Assembly: GCA_033032865.1 (NCBI GenBank)
Contig: JAWHQI010000276.1
Coordinates: 2,108,001 to 2,172,000 of the forward strand
DNA: 64,000 bases
Origin: Dactylorhiza incarnata
Lineage: Eukaryota > Streptophyta > Magnoliopsida > Asparagales > Orchidaceae
Direction of reading: 5' to 3'
Under the pieces are notes generated by a model. The model was given only the letters and a program-made list of their open reading frames with translations. It was not told the origin of the DNA and searched no databases. This document shows, one piece after another, positions 33,638 to 45,125 of the stretch (position 1 is its first letter; each line of letters begins with the position of its first letter). Made by a program: the position numbers and the translations under genes.

Positions 33638-34322
33638 ATGGCTGATCGCCGCAGAGGTCGTCCCCTGCGATCTCCCAGCGTTCCCCCTTCTGATCACAAC
33701 CCGTTAGAAGCGCTTGAGCGCCGCTTCGAGCTTCGTGTTAAACAAGCTCTCCGCGAGGCCACCCGAGCTAGGCAGGAGACCGCCTCTGCTCAGCAGGAGA
33801 TCGCGCGGTCTCAGTAAGAGGCCGCTCGAGATCGGCAAGAAGTCGTCCGGACTCAGCAGGAGTCCGCAAAGCAGATTGAGGCCATGAACCAGGTTCTTGC
33901 CGCGCCCAGAAGATCCTTCCTCAAGCCTCTCAGGTCGCCACCCCTGACCGCACGGCAAGCGATCACCTCGTTTTCCAGCCCGCAGCTCCTCAGCGATCTC
34001 AGCATGAGGAGTTCGCCGCCCGTCGTAAATCTTTCCGAGCCGCAGCCCAGGGACCTCCGGCTCAGACCCTGAATTTTGAAGAAGGGTTTGCTTACCCTCA
34101 AGCTCCTCCTGCTTCCTTTCTCCCTCCTACAGGACCTTCTGAATTAGGGGAGCCTTCCCCCTTTACCGATGAGATTCGTCGGGATCCGATTCCTCATGGA
34201 TTCAGAGAGCCCCTCCTTCCTGTGTATACATGAGAGACCGACCCAATGTGTCATCTTCAAGCCTTTGATTCTGCTGTTGCCCTCAGGACCATTTCAGATG
34301 GAGTAAGGTGCAAGCTGATGGT
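33638..34322 (+). pseudogene. G gag, N-terminal part
   Basis: Starts at the ATG of 33638 (MADRRRGRPLRSPS). Then a coiled coil rich in Q/E/A/R (about residues 25-85), broken by TAA at 33815-33817. After a frameshift near 33900 another frame continues to the typical Tat gag entry 'EPSPFTDEIRRDPIPHGFREP' and 'LQAFDSAVALRTISDGVRCKLM', with a TGA near 34230. Element H is inserted after 34322. The matrix/capsid precursor of the element. Confidence 0.75.
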
Positions 34323-35996
34323 TGATGAGTCCCGATTATATACACATATATGGACTCATCTGGGCTGTTTATCTAGTCATTCCACTGCACTTTAGCCTTA
34401 TTTTAGCTTATATTCGTTATCACTTGCTATGTGCACTTCTAGGCCCATTTTGGTGTTATTTTGTATCTTTCTTTGTTAGTAGTTTTCATGCACTGTTAAG
34501 TCCCACTTTCAGTGGCTAGACTGGTGTCGTACGCTGGAACAGGTGTCGTGCAGGTGTTTCCGGTGCAATTCTGCACAGGAACACTGCGCACGATCACCGG
34601 TTCTATTGCGCACGACCACTGGTCGTGCGCCACTGATCGTGTGCACTTAACCCTTTTTCACGAGTTCTGTTTGGTGCAGTGCGCACGACCACCGGTCGTG
34701 CGCCACTGCTCGTGCGCACTTATCATTGAAATTCTGAGTTCTGTTTGCTGTATTGCGCACGACCATGAACTCCCGTGCGCACGACCACCGGTCGTGCGCC
34801 ACTGGTCGTGCGAATATGTTATTTTATAACTTCTGTCTTTGCAGGTTCCGTCCAGGCAGAGCGCACGATCACAGGATTCTAGTGCGCACGACCACTGGTC
34901 GTGCGCCACTGACCGTGCGCACTGTTTAATTCCAGCGCCTATAAATTCCCTGCTCGCGATTTAGGTCAGGATCCCGATTTCTTCCGTCGTTTCCTGCTCC
35001 GTTCCGCCCGATTTCGCCCCTCCATCGCCGCCCACCATCGGGGGATGCTCCGGGCTTGTTCTTCACGCCGATCTTGAGCCGGAGTTTCCTCTCGGCCGCC
35101 TCCTTCATCCAAGTGCTCCAAGGAAGGTTTAGCCGCCATCGCCATCAAGTAAGACGAAGTTTGCAACCTCTACCGGATCGTGACACGAAGAAGACGGGTC
35201 CATTGGAGAGTCGTGACAGCTCTCTCTACCCCGGACGTAGTTGCGGACCGAGCTTGGACGCGGATTGACAACCCGGCGATTCCAACCGTGAATCTCCAAC
35301 GAGCCTTCGGATTCGGTCGATTTCTTGCCTTGTTCTCTTCTTATTGATGTATATGTAGCTAGAACCAACATTTTGATGAAGTATATTCTTACTTGTTAAC
35401 ATTAGTATGAAATCATGTCTATGTGATTGAGTAATCTTGTTATATTGTCATTCGAGGTGTGCCCCGTGGTGTGGATAGTTGGTTGTGTTGTGCCGCCCTA
35501 ACAATTGTTAGTGGTGTGCTTGTCGAAGAGGTGCTTGCGACCCTCATTCCGCTAACCTACTCGTCCATCCGCCTACCGAAGCGTGGAATAGCGGCCCGTA
35601 CTCCATCCCGCCTAACGAAGCAGCGCGCTCAAGGCCTGCATAGTTCGATCCGCTTGCCTACTCGTCCATCCGCCCTTACGAAGTAGCGCGTTCAAGGCCT
35701 ACGTAGTCTTCCATCCCGCCGAGCGAAGCTTTGCATAGCGGCATTGCATAGGAGTAGTTATAGTATTTTCTTTTATTTTCCAAAAGCCCAATCACCCTGT
35801 TTCCGCATTCCATCCGACTCAAGGACTTCGATCTCAAGTCCTTCCTCGAACGTTAACTCCACCTTACTGTGTTCCTTGAGAGATTCGATACTCGGGGATT
35901 ACTCCTCGTTTTATATTACTTGAACGATCGGTACACTGCCGTTTCGTGTCGCAGTCGAGCTACCGCCTATAGCGGTGTGTGAGATTTGCGCCATCA
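34323..35996 (+). repeat. 5' LTR of element H
   Basis: Starts TGATGAGTCCCG, ends GCGCCATCA. Contains the palindrome cluster (34585-34920) directly before a TATA box at 34940-34946 ('cctataaattcc'). The downstream part (35459-35740) has repeats of 'ccatccgcc...cgaag' and 'gcgcgctcaaggcct'. No gene; short frames here recur in the other LTR. Confidence 0.95.
34585..34946 (+). promoter_or_regulatory. Palindromic GCGCACGACC array and TATA box in the H LTR
   Basis: Four strong hairpins: arms GCGCACGACCA/TGGTCGTGCGC with one base between (34608-34630 and 34884-34906) and GCGCACGACC/GGTCGTGCGC with three bases between (34681-34703 and 34777-34799). Half-sites 'gcgcacga(t/c)c' occur between them. TATAAAT is at 34940-34946. 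The same set is in the 3' LTR from about 39551. Confidence 0.9.
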
Positions 35997-36002
35997 AGTT
36001 TT

Positions 36003-36019
36003 TGGCGCCGTTGCCGGGG
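36003..36019 (+). other. Primer binding site of element H (tRNA-Asp)
   Basis: TGGCGCCGTTGCCGGGG, six bases after the LTR, is the complement of the 3' end of plant tRNA-Asp (CCCCGGCAACGGCGCCA). This is the primer of Athila elements. Confidence 0.9.
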
Positions 36020-36205
36020 AACACGGTCGTGTGAGCTTTTCTTGAGAGGTAGACGAGAGATTGTAGTTCTTTTTCGCTTGTATATCCATTTTTCAACTTT
36101 GTTTTTGTCTTTAAAAAAAAAAAAAATTTAGCCTCTTAATTTTCTTTGCTCTGTTGTTTTCTCTAGTTTTTAACTTTTCTAAAGCAGGATTTTCAGATTT
36201 ATCTT

Positions 36206-37549
36206 GTGTGTGTAGTATTATTTTTGCAAAGAATCTTTATTTTCTGTTATCCATATACTTCTGTGATGTATTCTGAAGCCGAGTGTCATCTTTCTGACAC
36301 TTTGCGTCGATACATCGACGCCATGACTGCTTTAAACGCTGAGCATTGTATTAGGTGTTTGTTATGTCAAGGTATAGGCCATGTGTTGAAGGATTTCCCT
36401 CGTCTGTGCGATCCTTCCCCCTCTGAGGACGTATACGCAGCATCCCCCCATTTACGGGAGACTACTGCGGACAGGCCCACCAGAGTGTTGCCTGGCCCCT
36501 ATACTGACATTGCACATCTTGCTCGATCTTTGCCCTTGGAGATTACCGAGGAATCTCTCGCCGCGTACTGCTCTTTCATGGGTCCCTCAATCCCCTCTTA
36601 TGAGCTTCCCTTGAGTGACGATGTGCACTCATTCGATGGTCAACAGGGACAGGATTGGGAACTCATGGATGCACCAGTATGGTGTGCAGATTCTGGTTCT
36701 TCCTGCGGGGAGGCGTCTGTGGATATTTTCGCGGAGGCGACTGCTCATTTACTTTCTGATCATGAGAGCAGTCCGGTTCCTCCGCATTCCTTGCAAAATT
36801 CATCTACTCCAATCTTTAGTGAGTCGGCTGATGATGTCGTTCTGGTGGCTGATTCAGCGCCTGAGGTTGCGCCAAAGTGGGACGAGGATTTTATTCTCTC
36901 TGATGGGGAGTTTGATACCTTTGAACACGATGACGCGCCGCGGTGGGATGAGGAGGATTCTCTTTCCGAGGAGGAGGTATTTACCTTCTTATTGGATGGG
37001 GACATCCGGCTCACCACCAAGGACCCCGAGCTCTTGGGTTCTCCTCGTTACGACTCATATGATACTGACAGTGATCTATGTTTGGATCCTGCTGGGAGTG
37101 AGACCGGGACCACTCCCCCGCTTGACTTTTATTTATGTTCCTCCTCTCTTTTATTTCTTGACCCCCCTTCTGTTATATTTGAGCCTGTGCAGGATGAGTC
37201 TCCACAGGTACTTCAGGAGGACATGGAGCTTTTTTCTCAAGTCAATGATGAGTGTGTCCTTTTATGCGAGGAGGTTGATCCCTCCTCCATTAAGGAAGCC
37301 TCATTCGTTGCCTTCTCCTCCTGCGGTCCTGTTGTGGACGATACCTTGCTAGGCAAGGATGTGTTTTGTGAGATGAGAGAGGACCCGGCCTCCTCCTTTT
37401 CTTACATTCTCTACCCTCTACCTGTGAGGAGCAGGTATCTATATTTAGGTAGAAGGGTGACTGCTCTGTCTCCGTATCGGTACCCGCTACCGATGCGCAT
37501 ATTAGAACAGTTACCTGTGCATTTTCTTTTTCATAGGCCTATAAGCTAG
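36206..37549 (+). CDS. Single ORF of element H, acidic protein with a broken zinc knuckle
   Basis: 447 codons open from the first ATG; the more likely start is Met21 at 36266 (MYSEAECHLSD), since the first 20 residues come from T-rich leader. Near the N-terminus CLLCQGIGHVLKDFP has the spacing of a gag CCHC knuckle, with Phe in place of the last Cys. The rest is strongly acidic (many D/E/S, repeated 'WDEDF', 'WDEED' type segments), with a more hydrophobic and basic C-terminus (YLYLGRRVTALSPYRYPLPMRILEQ). I recognise no protease, RT or integrase. It may be a remnant or re-shaped gag, or an unrelated acquired protein. The frame being intact in a young copy argues that it is, or was until recently, translated. 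Confidence 0.55.
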   Translation: MCVVLFLQRIFIFCYPYTSVMYSEAECHLSDTLRRYIDAMTALNAEHCIRCLLCQGIGHVLKDFPRLCDPSPSEDVYAASPHLRETTADRPTRVLPGPYTDIAHLARSLPLEITEESLAAYCSFMGPSIPSYELPLSDDVHSFDGQQGQDWELMDAPVWCADSGSSCGEASVDIFAEATAHLLSDHESSPVPPHSLQNSSTPIFSESADDVVLVADSAPEVAPKWDEDFILSDGEFDTFEHDDAPRWDEEDSLSEEEVFTFLLDGDIRLTTKDPELLGSPRYDSYDTDSDLCLDPAGSETGTTPPLDFYLCSSSLLFLDPPSVIFEPVQDESPQVLQEDMELFSQVNDECVLLCEEVDPSSIKEASFVAFSSCGPVVDDTLLGKDVFCEMREDPASSFSYILYPLPVRSRYLYLGRRVTALSPYRYPLPMRILEQLPVHFLFHRPIS

Positions 37550-39288
37550 AATTGTACAAAACTTGAATAAGTCGTGCTGGGAGGACAATAACCCCAGTAG
37601 TTATCTTACTTTTCATGCATTTTATTTTATTCAATCCTGTTTAGTTAGCTGTAGTATTGTAGTTTATCTTTTTCTGTTTCTTTTGTTTTGCGGAGCTGAC
37701 CCCTGCAGGTACTTCTTCTGGATGGCGGATGCTGCAGCTTAGTCGTGGTTTCAACGCCAATCTTCTGGTGTGCTCATTTCTGAGCACTGGGTACTCTCTT
37801 TCCCTAGCTTTTTCTGATTTTCATGTCTTATATTATGCGGATTGTTTAGTTTAAGTTTGGGGGAGAGTAGTTTTGTTTACCCGCTCACGTGCACTATTGC
37901 ACTGCATGCTAGAAGATTTCATTTAAAATGTTTTGTTTATTTTCATTGCACACCACATCACCCACTTGAGCGCGTACTCATCTGTTTGCTTGCTCTATTG
38001 TGAGTTTAATTCTTCTGCTTATTTGGGAAAGTCTAGGTGATGGCTTAGGACTATGTAGCAGAGTAAAATGTTGACTCCCGTAGTGCTCCTAGTCGAGTGC
38101 TCGGTTGCATAGGAATTTGTGTAGGTTAGATCTCTTTTTATACTATGGTTTTATATTTTTCTCTATTAGTGTAAATGTTGTTTACTCTACTCAAATGGTG
38201 AATCCAGTGTGAATCAAACGATAGCATAGGGATGTGTGTAAACGATCGCTAGATTCGTATTGCTTGAGTCGGGAGAAAGGAGAATCTTTCTCGGTGGCTA
38301 GAACTTGCCCCAAGCGATTCTTGAAGCATGGGTATACGGTTAGTCAATTGTGTGAATGTGATATAGGCCATCATTTTGGCCCGGTTGAGCCTTTGTGCCT
38401 ATCCCTACCACTATATCCTCGCTAGCCCAGTTGTGCCTACCCGTTCTTTGATTCAGCCCCACTTTTATTTCACCAAAGCCCAAAAGCCAATCCTAGTCGC
38501 ACACCCAAAATTTGAGCTTTAGCTGTTTATTATTTTCATGAGTTGGGTTGTTGATGTGGTAATATGTTTGTGAAGATGTGGATGTGTCCTTTTGTTTATT
38601 TGCTGAAAATGATAAGAAAAGAAAAAAAAATGAGAAAAAGAAAAGAAGTTAAAAAGAAAGGAAAGAGAAGGAATGTTTACTTGAAAATCTTTATGTATAG
38701 ATTTATGTTTGGGAGTAGGCGGTGCACGCACCCATGCTGTTAAGTCCAAGTCTGGGGGTGTTGTGTACCCGCATGTTTGTGTGGTGAATGAGGATAGTTT
38801 CCTGCATTAGCTCATTTGGGTTTAGTGCTTTAACCGTCGTTTTTATCTTTGTTTTTCCTCACCTAAACCCAAGCCCCATTCAAAACCTAAAGTCCTATTG
38901 ATTCACGCATTTGAGTCAAACCAGTGCCGTGGAGAGAATGTGACCGGGCAAGCCTATGGTCACCGACACCGATGGATTTCGGTGGAGTTTATCCGGCATC
39001 CCAATCTTGAGCAATGCTCATCTCAGCGTTTAGTTTACTTTCTCCGTATGCGTGACCGAATGATTCACCGTAGTTCACCATTTTGAGTAGTTGCAATATG
39101 CTTTTACTCTTTTAGAAATATATAAACTGTTTTTATAGTCAGAAGTCTTCTCTACTATTCTTCTTATGCACGTGAGTATGCGACTTCGCATGGTACTCTA
39201 TATTGTAGTTTTAAGCCATCTACTTTTCTTTCCCCGTACGCTTAGAATTTGTTTGCTCGGGACGCGCAAACAGGTAAGTCTGGGGATG
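37550..39288 (+). other. H 3' untranslated region with purine-tract motifs
   Basis: No gene. Three copies of the Athila-type purine motif: 'aagtttgggggag' (about 37853), 'aagtctgggggtg' (about 38749) and 'aagtctggggatg' directly before the 3' LTR (39276-39288), the last being the functional polypurine tract. Two Athila-style internal copies remain where a larger ancestor may have had more sequence. Confidence 0.7.
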
Positions 39289-40962
39289 TGATGAGTCCCG
39301 ATTATATACACATATATGGACTCATCTGGGCCGTTTGTCTAGTCATTCCACTGCACTTTAGCCTTATTTTAGCTTATATTCGTTATCAATTGCTATGTGC
39401 ACTTCTAGGCCCATTTTGGTGTTATTTCATATCTTTCTTTGTTAGTAGTTTTCATGCACTGTTAAGTCCCACTTTCAGTGGCTAGACTGGTGTCGTACGC
39501 TGGAACAGGTGTCGTGCAGGTGTTTCCGGTGCAATTCTGCACAGGAACACTGCGCACGATCACCGGTTCTATTGCGCACGACCACTGGTCGTGCGCCACT
39601 GATCGTGTGCACTTAACCCTTTTTCACGAGTTCTGTTTGGTGCAGTGCGCACGACCACCGGTCGTGCGCCACTGCTCGTGCGCACTTATCATTGAAATTC
39701 TGAGTTCTGTTTGCTATATTGCGCACGACCATGAACTCCCGTGCGCACGACCACCGGTCGTGCGCCACTGGTCGTGCGAATATGTTATTTTATAACTTCT
39801 GTCTTTGCAGGTTCCGTCCAGGCAGAGCGCACGATCACAGGATTCTAGTGCGCACGACCACTGGTCGTGCGCCACTGACCGTGCGCACTGTTTAATTCCA
39901 GCACCTATAAATTCCCTGCTCGCGATTTAGGTCAGGATCCCGATTTCTTCCGCCGTTTCCTGCTCCGTTCCGCCCGATTTCGCCCCTCCATCGCCGCCCA
40001 CCATCGGGGGATGCTCCGGGCTTGTTCTTCACGCCGATCTTGAGCCGGAGTTTCCTCTCGGCCGCCTCCTTCATCCAAGTGCTCCAAGGAAGGTTTAGCC
40101 GCCATCGCCATCAAGTAAGACGAAGTTTGCAACCTCTACCGGATCGTGACACGAAGAAGACGGGTCCATTGGAGAGTCGTGACAGCTCTCTCTACCCCGG
40201 ACGTAGTTGCGGACCGAGCTTGGACGCGGATTGACAACCCGGCGATTCCAACCGTGAATCTCCAACGAGCCTTCGGATTCGGTCGATTTCTTGCCTTGTT
40301 CTCTTCTTATTGATGTATATGTAGCTAGAACCAACATTTTGATGAAGTATATTCTTACTTGTTAACATTAGTATGAAATCATGTCTATGTGATTGAGTAA
40401 TCTTGTTATATTGTCATTCGAGGTGTGCCCCGTGGTGTGGATAGTTGGTTGTGTTGTGCCGCCCTAACAATTGTTAGTGGTGTGCTTGTCGAAGAGGTGC
40501 TTGCGACCCTCATTCCGCTAACCTACTCGTCCATCCGCCAACCGAAGCGTGGCATAGCGGCCCGTACTCCATCCCGCCTAACGAAGCAGCGCGCTCAAGG
40601 CCTGCATAGTTCGATCCGCTTGCCTACTCGTCCATCCGCCCTTACGAAGTAGCGCGTTCAAGGCCTACGTAGTCTTCCATCCCGCCGAGCGAAGCTTTGC
40701 ATAGCGGCATTGCATAGGAGTAGTTATAGTATTTTCTTTTATTTTCCAAAAGCCCAATCACCCTGTTTCCGCATTCCATCCGACTCAAGGACTTCGATCT
40801 CAAGTCCTTCCTCGAACGTTAACTCCACCTTACTGTGTTCCTTGAGAGATTCGATACTCGGGGATTACTCCTCGTTTTATATTACTTGAACGATCGGTAC
40901 ACTGCCGTTTCGTGTCGCAGTCGAGCTACCGCCTATAGCGGTGTGTGAGATTTGCGCCATCA
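39289..40962 (+). repeat. 3' LTR of element H
   Basis: 1674 bases, co-linear with 34323-35996. Differences seen at about ten positions, mostly transitions. Ends GCGCCATCA, followed by the target duplication ATGGT. Confidence 0.95.
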
Positions 40963-40967
40963 ATGGT

Positions 40968-41610
40968 CACCTCCTTTGATGGGTCGGCCATGGAATCGTT
41001 CTATAAGCTGCCTTGTCAATCTATCCCGAGCTTTGCTGCCCTGAGGCAAGAGCTCCTCCTAAGGTTTGCCACCGCAAAGAAAAGGAAGAGTGGTCCCGCG
41101 ACCCTCTTCAAGATTAAGCAAGGAGACAACGAGACTGCAGCACATTTCATTGACCGTTTTCAAAAGGAGATCTTGGGAGTCAGAGATATGGATCCCGAGC
41201 TTTATATGGTAGCTTTGATCAGTGGCCTGCAGGAGGGCCCTCTGAAGTTTAAAGTCACAACCAAGGAGCCTAGCTCCTATCAGGAGCTGATTAGCATTGC
41301 CAATCGCTACATAGAAGGGGAGATCAACAACCCCACCTATGTGAGCAATTTGACCAACAGAGCCACTCAGAAAGGCTCTGCGGGATTCTATCCTGCTCCA
41401 TCTTCCTCAAAGCCTCGACAAGAACTCCCACCTCCAGCTCCGAGAGGTAAGAATTATCGCAACAACCGCTTCAATCGAGGTAATCAATTTTTCCGGCCTC
41501 AAGGTTCATTTCTTCAAACTCCCGCTACCCCTGCTCCGCAAGTCACCCCCCGTCCACCAGATCCAGTACGCCCAACCTCCTCTTCTGTCCACCCCTTCAC
41601 TCTACAATGA
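40968..41610 (+). pseudogene. G gag, C-terminal part
   Basis: Continues G gag after H: 'TSFDGSAMESFYKLP', 'FAALRQELLLRFATAKK', 'LFKIKQGDNETAAHFIDRFQKEI', then a basic/Pro-rich end (FNRGNQFFRPQ). This is the typical Tat-lineage gag C-terminal domain. The open frame starts artificially inside the H LTR. A frameshift just before 41610 ends it; the correct frame reads on to 41645 and beyond. Confidence 0.85.
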
Positions 41611-41644
41611 ATCCCAAGAGTCTTTTACATACTTTGGTGTTTCT

Positions 41645-42150
41645 ATGAGTGAAGTGCTCCAAATCCTCCAGAAGCAGCCCTTTTTCAAAGGGCCAGCTCC
41701 GCTAAACTCTGACCTAAAAACCAGAAATCCTACTCTCTATTGTGAGTACCACAGAGATAGGGGTCACTTGACAGAGGATTGCAGAGCTCTCCGCCTGTTC
41801 TTAGAGAAGCTACTGAAGGAGGGTAAGCTCCGCTATCTCATTCTGAAGAATGATTCTGCCAAAGCCTCAACCTCCAAGGCTAAGGAGGTAGCGGAAGTTC
41901 ACTGGGCATGCGAGGAAGTGGATGATATTGGCCATCTTGAAGGAGGGGTGATATTGGCCATCCTACTCTCTATTGTGAGTACCACAGAGATAGGGGTCAC
42001 TTGACAGAGGATTGCAGAGCTCTCCGCCTGTTCTTAAAGAAGCTACTGAAGGAGGGTAAGATCCGCGATCTCATTCAGAAGAATGATTCTGCCAAAGCCT
42101 CAACCTCCAATGCTAAGTAGGTAGCGGAAGTTTACAAGGCATGCGAGGAA
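41645..42150 (+). pseudogene. G gag-pol linker with tandemly duplicated zinc knuckle
   Basis: Encodes 'CEYHRDRGHLTEDC', the CxxxHxxxxHxxxxC-type finger usual in Tat elements. A 233-bp segment is tandemly repeated (copy 1 from 41731, copy 2 from 41964), carrying the finger, 'LRLFLEKLLKEGK' and 'EEVDDIGHL'. Because 233 is not a multiple of three the frame breaks at 42004, and copy 2 has a TAG near 42118. Confidence 0.8.
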
Positions 42151-43622
42151 GTGGATGATATTGGCCATCTTGGCAATATCAGATTTCCCAATGAATGCGT
42201 GGATGCTAATGACGAGGGTGCCTTGGGCAACCTTTTCTGCATCCACGGAGGTGCAGGTCCGGAATCTTCAAGAAAGGCCAGCGTGAAGAGAGTTTATCAA
42301 TCGGAGGTTGCTGCTACCTCTTCGGCTCCAGTCCGAAGGACGGTCACTTTTGGAGATGAAGATCTTCCTCAGACCGCGAATCCCTTTGACGACGCGGTCG
42401 TCATTAAAGTTGTAATTGAAAATTACACAGTGGAGAAGATTCTGATAGACACGGAAAGCTCAGTCAACGTGCTCTTCAAACCTACCTTCAAGGCGTTGAA
42501 GACAGGTAAACCCCTCCTATCAACTGAAGGCCCCCTTTATGGTTTTTCAGGAGAGAAGAAGGAAGTAGAAGGGCTCGTCACTCTTTCCGTAATTCTGGGA
42601 GGAATAGTGAAGCTGGTCAAATTCATAGTCGTTGATGCTCCCAGTAACTACAACGCAATCTTTGGAAGACCCTTCTTGAATGGATATCAAGCCATTGTCT
42701 CCACCTATCATCAAGCGGTGAAGTTCGCCTTGAATGGCAAACAACACCGAATCAGGAGCGACCAAGGGAAAGCTAGGGAATGCTACGTAAAGACGGTCAA
42801 CATGATCGTGTCTTCTCCTCCCCAAGAAGTCATGATGGATGAATCGATTGAAGTTCCTGAACAAGTCCAAGTTGCAGAAGAAGTTGAGGAGGATGCAAGA
42901 GATGGAGTTCGCTTGGAACCTGCCCAAGCAACTCAAGATGTTCGGATCAGCGAGGAAGATGAGAGCAAGAGCCTCTCCATCAACGCTGAATTATCTGAAG
43001 CTGACAAGAGTCAGCTCATCTTTTGTCTTCTGCAAAATCTAGATATCTTCGCTTGGTCGGCAGATGACATGCCTGGAGTGGACCCGGATGTCGCTTGCCA
43101 CCATCTCAATATTGACCCAAACTTCATCCCGATCCAGCAGAAGAAGAGGTCTGTTGCAACCACTCTAGCTCAGCCTATCCGAGAAGAGGTAGAGAAGCTT
43201 CTGAAGGCGAAGTTCATTCAGCCAATCCAATATCCTGAGTGGGTATCAAACGTTGTAATGGTAAGGAAGTCAGGCGGAAAATGGAGGATGTGTGTCGACT
43301 TTACCAAACTCAATAAAGCTTGCCCCAAGGATTGCTACCCCTTGCCTCAGATAGATTCTTTAGTTGATTCCGCGGTAGGTTATTCTTTTATGTGTTTTTT
43401 GGATGCTTTTTCAGGTTACCATCAATTCAGAATGCATAAACCAGATATACCTCATACTTCATTTATCACAAATGACGGTTGCTTCTGTTATCTCGTAATG
43501 CCTTTTGGGCTAAAAAATGCTGGAGCAACCTATCAGAAAATGATGGATACAGTTTTCAGGAGTCAAAAAGGAAGAAACCTTGAGGTATATGTCGATGACC
43601 TCTTGGTAAAAAGCAAATTATT
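42151..43622 (+). pseudogene. G protease and reverse transcriptase (N-terminal part)
   Basis: About 490 codons, open up to element C. The protease active site reads DTESS (42448-42462), where DTGSS or DNGSS is expected: the Gly codon GGA has become GAA. Then 'APSNYNAIFGRPFLNGYQAIVSTYH', typical Tat protease. RT follows: 'FIQPIQYPEWVSNVVMVRKSGGKWRMCVDFTKLNKACPKD', 'LDAFSGYHQ', 'MPFGLKNAGATYQKMMD' and the YVDD catalytic box, then the frame is split by C at 43622. Polyprotein that would process itself and make cDNA; the protease change should disable it. Confidence 0.85.
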
Positions 43623-44952
43623 TGAAAGTGGGGATAGATCAAGATTACTCTAGAGGGGGGGTGAATAGAGTATTTTAATATAATTTCACTTAGCCCAAAC
43701 AAATTTGTAGAGAACAATTTAAGTTATGTAAGTATATGTGTAAGTGAGTGCAGCACAGATATAAACACAAACTAAAACACAACACATACAAATAATAAAG
43801 ACAAACACAGAAGACACAAGGATCTATAGTAGTTCCCCAGTCAACTTGGGTACATCTACTCTTCTACCACCCTGGTAGGAAATCCACTGGGGCCCTTTTT
43901 GATCAGGTGAGCCTTCACCACAGAGCTTTTGATCAGGTGCTCAAAACCAAAAATCAACTTTTAAAGGGAGTTACAACCCTGTACACAGTTATAAAAATAA
44001 AAGTATGTAAAGATGATGGTGTCTTCTCTTTTCTCTAACAACAGAGAAGACTAGTGGATTGTTGAATGATTGTCAGATCTCCCCCTGTGAATAAGAGTAA
44101 GAAAAGAACAGGAGAGAAAATCTGCTCAGGGTGTAGGTCTTCTTGATCTTCAGAGTATCTCCAGCAAAAGTTCTCTAGAAGGATTTAATGCAGATGATTC
44201 CTAGAGATTAAGATTAGGCGACTGGAGAAGATGAAGACTTCAGAGAAAATCAGAGAGAGTTCTTGAGAGCAATCCCAACTGACTAGCAAAAGATTATCCT
44301 TTTTGTATGTAAATAGTATCTGTGTCTTCCTATAGAATAAATAGCAAAGATATTCTCTGGACCGGAGAGGGTTGATCCTCTTTCCAATTTTTAACCGGGC
44401 TGGAAAGGAATGAGACAAAAAGAAGGATTTTTCTCTGACAGAAAAGGAATACTTAATATATTAAATTCCTTGAAACTTGCAATCTGCCTTATAGAATAAT
44501 ATGCACGCAGCCCTTAATTAATGCAGCAACGGTCATAAAATCTTTGAAAGAAAATACTGCAAAAACTGACTGATATTATAGTGAGAACAACTGTCAGCCT
44601 TCATAAGGAATCCTGAGGATAACTCCAAAAAATAATACTCTGAATAGAAGAGGTCACTGAATATAGAAACTCTGAAAAAGTTTGTCGACCAGAGGGAAAG
44701 TTCGTCGAACTTAAACTGGGAAGTTCGTCGAACACGAAGAGACTTTCGTCGAACAGAACTTTGAAATTCGTCGAACTAAGTTCGTAGAACGGATTCTGAA
44801 TTCGTCGAACACCTTGTCTTAGTTAATCTTCAAATCTCTTCTAGGCTTAGCCTATGACCCTTATACTATACATGATGGGTCAAAATAAATCCTATACCTA
44901 GAAATAGACATCCTAGCCCAAATCAGTAATAGGGTTGAACTATGTTCCAACA
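43623..44952 (-). repeat. 3' LTR of element C
   Basis: 1330 bases, minus-strand start TGTTGGAACATAG, end CCACTTTCA. Carries six copies of TTCGTCGAA(C) or close variants at 44702-44810, upstream (minus sense) of an A/T-rich TATTTATT at about 44335. The block 'ctctagagggggggtgaatag' lies at 43649-43669. The purine tract AAATAGGGGGAGAT (minus strand) abuts the LTR at 44954-44966. Confidence 0.92.
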
Positions 44953-45125
44953 ATCTCCCCCTATTTGGGTTAGGATCTTATGTCCAGCATTTATCAAAAT
45001 ATGCATAACAGAATTATAAGAAGAAAAAATATCTGACAGAAAGGAAATTTAGCAGATATAGATCAATTGTCACAAGCAGATATCATCACAGAATAATTAA
45101 GAATCAATTAACCAGAGAGAGATTT

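Larger units (their letters stand above)
34323..40962 (+). mobile_element. Athila-like non-autonomous LTR element H
   Basis: 6640-bp insertion in G gag flanked by ATGGT (34318-34322 and 40963-40967). Both LTRs are 1674 bp with about ten mismatches and no indel, so insertion was recent. The tRNA-Asp primer site and the 'aagt(t/c)tggggg' purine motifs are those of Athila-type elements. The 3.3-kb interior encodes one ORF and no protease, RT, RNase H or integrase. Confidence 0.92.

Noticed and set aside
33884..34072. ORF overlapping G gag
   Set aside because: It is a different frame from the one matching Tat gag motifs further on.
36003..36019. Match to tRNA-Asp considered as a tRNA gene
   Set aside because: Only the 3' acceptor complement is present, right after an LTR: it is a primer binding site.
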